The position numbers and the translations under genes were made by a program. 10,000 bases of DNA from Stramonita haemastoma. Lineage: Eukaryota > Mollusca > Gastropoda > Neogastropoda > Muricidae. Positions within the stretch are counted from its first letter, which is position 1, and each line of letters begins with the position of its first letter. The DNA is taken from NCBI GenBank assembly GCA_030674155.1, contig CM060326.1, positions 28,059,201 through 28,069,200 of the forward strand. Direction: 5' to 3'. Below the pieces are notes generated by a model, which did no database searches, was not told where the DNA came from, and was given only the letters and a program-made list of their open reading frames with translations. This document shows positions 7,772 to 10,000 of the stretch, in pieces.

Positions 7772-7968
7772 TAGGGTGATGATGATAATGACAATGTCAT
7801 GATATGATGCCAACGGCATTGATGATGATGGTGCTGCTGCTGCTGCTGATTATGATGATGATGACGACGACGACGACGACAAGCGACGATGAATACTACG
7901 ACGACGATGATGATAACAATGGTGATGATAACAACAACGACGACGACGGCGATGATGATGACGATGAC

Positions 7969-8025
<57 letters not shown>

Positions 8026-8060
8026 AGATGATGATGAGGGTGGTGTTGGTGGTGGTGGAG
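7772..8060. repeat. (GAT)n/(GAC)n tract of family 2 copy B
   Basis: Contains GATGATGG, CTGCTGCTG, GACGACGAC (about 7862-7880) and a nearly pure GAT run at about 7951-8025, then GGTGGTGGT. Translations give poly-Asp, poly-Met, poly-Ser or poly-Ile depending on frame and strand. These are microsatellite frames, not acidic proteins. The triplet variants look like an old GAT array with blocks of GAC and CTG. Confidence 0.95.
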
Positions 8061-8302
8061 AGAAAATATTGACCAATACAATGATGATTGTAATGGTGAT
8101 TAGGAGAGACACAGTGGCACAGTGCTTCTGCTATAACTGAAATGAAGCATGAAATGATAGAATATCAGTAAGCACCTTCCACTTCAGATTTTTTCTCTGG
8201 TAGAAACGCTCACATTAAAATGTTGATGAATATATTACAACAGATGTTGTTTGTTCATACATATTTTCCCTGTATTATGTCACTTATGTGCACATGCTCA
8301 TC

Positions 8303-8304
<2 letters not shown>

Positions 8305-8363
<59 letters not shown>

Positions 8364-8512
8364 GCGGGTGTGTGTGTGTTGTGTGTGTGTGGTGTGTGGT
8401 GTGTGTAAGCGTGTGTGTTTTGTGTGTGTGCGTGTGTGGTATGTGTGTGTGTTGGGGTGTGTGTGTATGTGTATGTGTATGCGTGCATAGGTATGTGTGT
8501 ATATTGTTTGTT
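8305..8512. repeat. (TG)n tract of family 2 copy C
   Basis: Pure TG from 8305 to about 8361 (roughly 28 units), then interrupted GT repeats with GTAAGCGGGTG, GTGGTGTG and TGTATG variants to about 8512. It is a strong Z-DNA candidate. The purity of the first part compared with copy B suggests recent slippage expansion. The crossing Cys/Val and Thr/His frames are artefacts. Confidence 0.96.
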
Positions 8513-9475
8513 TGTAGATTGTGTTTAAGTTTTTTCTTTGTTCTACTTTGATTCATTTTTCATTTTAATGTTGGCCCTCCTTCTTTTTATACTTTTTCCA
8601 TATTTTTTATTCCGCTTTTTTGTTTTAAGAAAAAAATAGGCATTTGTGCCTATCCTTGACACTCCAATATACTGTATACATTATAACACACAGGAAAACT
8701 TTACAGAGCCAAGAATCTCCTTATGTTAAAATAAACATGTGCTCTGTACTTCTATTACATATCTTTCCACTGCCCCCGAAAGCATAACCCTGCTCTATCC
8801 CAATTTTAATTACAGCCCACTCTCTAGAAAAGCAAACAAATCTCTGCTATGGAAAGAGCAGACGAAGCAGTCTGCACTGAATCGACAGGGCATCTTGCCA
8901 TTGGGAAAGATCCTATCATTTCCTGGGCTGCTCCGTCCAATCCTGTCCTGTGAGGCTTCCAGTACGTAATAGGAATGACTGCTAGGACATTTTCTGGGTT
9001 AATAGTCTTAGAGGCTCTTAGGGTATCAATCTACTTGGAATGGATCTTACTGGGAAGAGGTTGTTTTGAGATGGCTTGTGTAACACAACAAGACCAAGTA
9101 TATAGCCCAATATAGTAAAACAATAAACCAGGACCAGCTTAATGCCTAGCGCAAAATAGGTAATCTAAGCGAAGTAGGGGTCACAATAGCTAGGCTATTC
9201 TGAATGGCTTCTGCGATGGATGCAGTCACAACAATATTCCATATACGCAAACAAAAAGGGAAGCTATCTTGGTAGCCAACATACAAACTGCCATCTGGAA
9301 GTATCTGTGTCACTATATTACATGACTAAATTCAGATAACAATTTCTTCGATGAGTCACTATAAGCCTTTCCTTTCTTTCCACAAGGGAACTGTCTTCAT
9401 CTTTGTATTGCAAATAAAAGTTCTAAAGAAAACAGGCAAAATGTAATAGAAAGAAATTGTCTCGCAATTACTTCT

Positions 9476-9766
9476 TATCAAAGCATCTGCAATCATAAAG
9501 CACGAAAAAAACATGAATAAAAAGTAAGAAAACAAATGGAAGCAAAATATCACTAATGAACACTTTACGTAATAATGAACTTAACAATCAGATATGTAAG
9601 CACTCCATGAATATCATTATGTTAAACAATAGAATCCAGACATTGGATCCTGTGATATAAACGGAAAATACCTCAATAAGGACAACCATCCCTTATCACA
9701 CTGATTACAGAATGAAAACTGTGAACCCTTTGGGGAGCGTTAAACACAATCAAAATAACAAATTTG
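9476..9766. other. Gene-free AT-rich stretch between core and GAT tract
   Basis: Placed in the third family 2 unit but without a clear match to the shorter equivalent stretches in A and B. I see no gene. The small minus-strand frame at 9359-9553 is Phe-rich and AT-driven, and I do not regard it as coding. Confidence 0.5.
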
Positions 9767-10000
9767 GATGGTGATAATGATGGGATGATGGTGAATAAGG
9801 CAGCAAGTAGGATAGCTTCGCCAATGGCAGCGTGAAAACAATGGTAACAATGACACCGGCGATAAAAAATGACGTTAACTGAAAGGATGATAGTGATAGT
9901 GATGATAAAGATGAGGAGGAGGAGAAGGAGGAGGAGGAGACGATGACGACGACGGCGATGATGGTGATGATGATGATGATGATGATGATGACGACGACGA
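9767..10000. repeat. (GAT)n/(GAG)n/(GAC)n tract, truncated by window end
   Basis: Imperfect GAT triplets, then a GAGGAGGAG block (about 9913-9938), GACGACGACGG and a pure GAT run to about 9989, ending in GACGACGA at the window edge. It lies in the same place as the GAT tracts of copies A and B. Confidence 0.93.

Larger units (their letters stand above)
6526..8107 (+). repeat. Family 2 tandem unit, copy B
   Basis: This is the most complete unit with neighbours on both sides. After residual GAT/AAT triplets, a leader begins near 6681 (CAGTGGCAC, then TTTGGTAGAAACTCA at about 6766 and ATTTATTACAAAAGGT). It continues with a short TG tract (6849-6927), a T-rich linker, the core (about 7080-7640) and a large GAT/GAC tract (about 7772-8094). 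The leader is shared with copy C at a spacing of 1,431 bases (6681 to 8112 and 6762 to 8193). The core anchor lies 1,926 bases after copy A and 1,570 before copy C. A short frame after the invariant block stops early and shifts against copy C, so it is not evidence for coding. Confidence 0.87.
8108..10000 (+). repeat. Family 2 tandem unit, copy C (runs to window end)
   Basis: The leader starts at CAGTGGCAC (8112-8120) with TTCTCTGGTAGAAAC at 8193-8207, followed by a long TG tract (8305-8512), a T-rich linker and the core (about 8660-9475). The core matches copy B closely between about 8736 and 9005 (CTGCACTGAATCGACAGGG, GGGAAAGATCCTATCATTTC, GCTAGGACATTTTCTGGG). The later core is about 130 bases longer than in B, consistent with an insertion or faster divergence around 9070-9200. 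GTCACTATATTACAT (about 9310) and GTTCTAAAGAAAACAGG (9420) resume the match. A GAT tract (from about 9767) continues off the window. Confidence 0.85.

Noticed and set aside
7804..8031. Acidic poly-Asp protein frame in the GAT tract
   Set aside because: All frames on both strands through this tract are open because GAT/GAC triplets contain no stop in most frames. The translations are homopolymers, and the tract is a module shared with non-coding copies.
8739..8969. Possible small gene or exon in the family 2 core (76 residues)
   Set aside because: The matching frame in copy A stops about 11 codons after the invariant block, and copy B shifts frame against copy C. Differences between copies include frame-breaking indels, so there is no sign of protein-level selection.
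1..10000. CRISPR array or other prokaryotic defence system
   Set aside because: The repeats are either microsatellites or units of 0.7-1.9 kb with diverged copies. There are no short identical repeats with unique spacers, no operon-like coding and no prokaryotic gene density.

Overview
This window looks like gene-free, repeat-dominated nuclear DNA of an animal. It is AT-leaning, very rich in microsatellites (CT/GA, GT/CA, CTGT, TTG, GAT/GAC, AATA), has tRNA-derived SINE copies with pol III A/B-box-like heads, and shows no long open reading frame of normal composition. From memory, the SINE central block (GATGAGACT..AAACCG..GTGTGCGAACGCACG..CTTGCGCACACGTTA) and a separate tail (GTAGGCGCT..GGCGA..GCAGCC..AATTTCA) resemble repeats common in mollusc, especially gastropod, genomes. 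That makes a marine snail or relative my best guess, but it is inference from recall and not a search result.

Layout. 1-310: unremarkable AT-rich DNA with a small CA tract. 310-604: a minus-strand tRNA-headed SINE. 640-3120: four diverged tandem copies of a repeat with a period of about 0.70-0.79 kb (called family 1 here). Three copies carry a pyrimidine-rich or T/G microsatellite at nearly the same offset, but with a different motif each time. In the fourth copy a plus-strand SINE (about 3145-3500) sits at that offset. 3500-3778: unique AT-rich DNA. 3779-4240: a long purine tract followed by an alternating GC/GT tract. 4341-4436: a plus-strand SINE-type tail without its head. 4437-4830: unique DNA with a degraded CAGA-type tract.

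4832-10000: three tandem copies of a second, larger unit (family 2). Each is built as (TG)n, then a T-rich linker, then a core of about 0.6-0.9 kb, then (GAT)n. The shared core is anchored at 5312, 7238 and 8808. A minus-strand SINE block (about 6056-6525) lies inside the first unit's GAT tract and lengthens that period. The third GAT tract runs off the window end, so the array may continue.

I see no credible protein-coding gene, rRNA, functional tRNA or CRISPR array. The open frames present are translations of microsatellites (poly-Asp, poly-Ser, Thr-His, Cys-Val, Arg-Glu, Leu-Ser) or short chance frames. The most interesting content is the two unrelated local tandem segmental repeats, the microsatellites that recur at fixed places within their units, and a 31-nt block that is invariant in all three family 2 copies.
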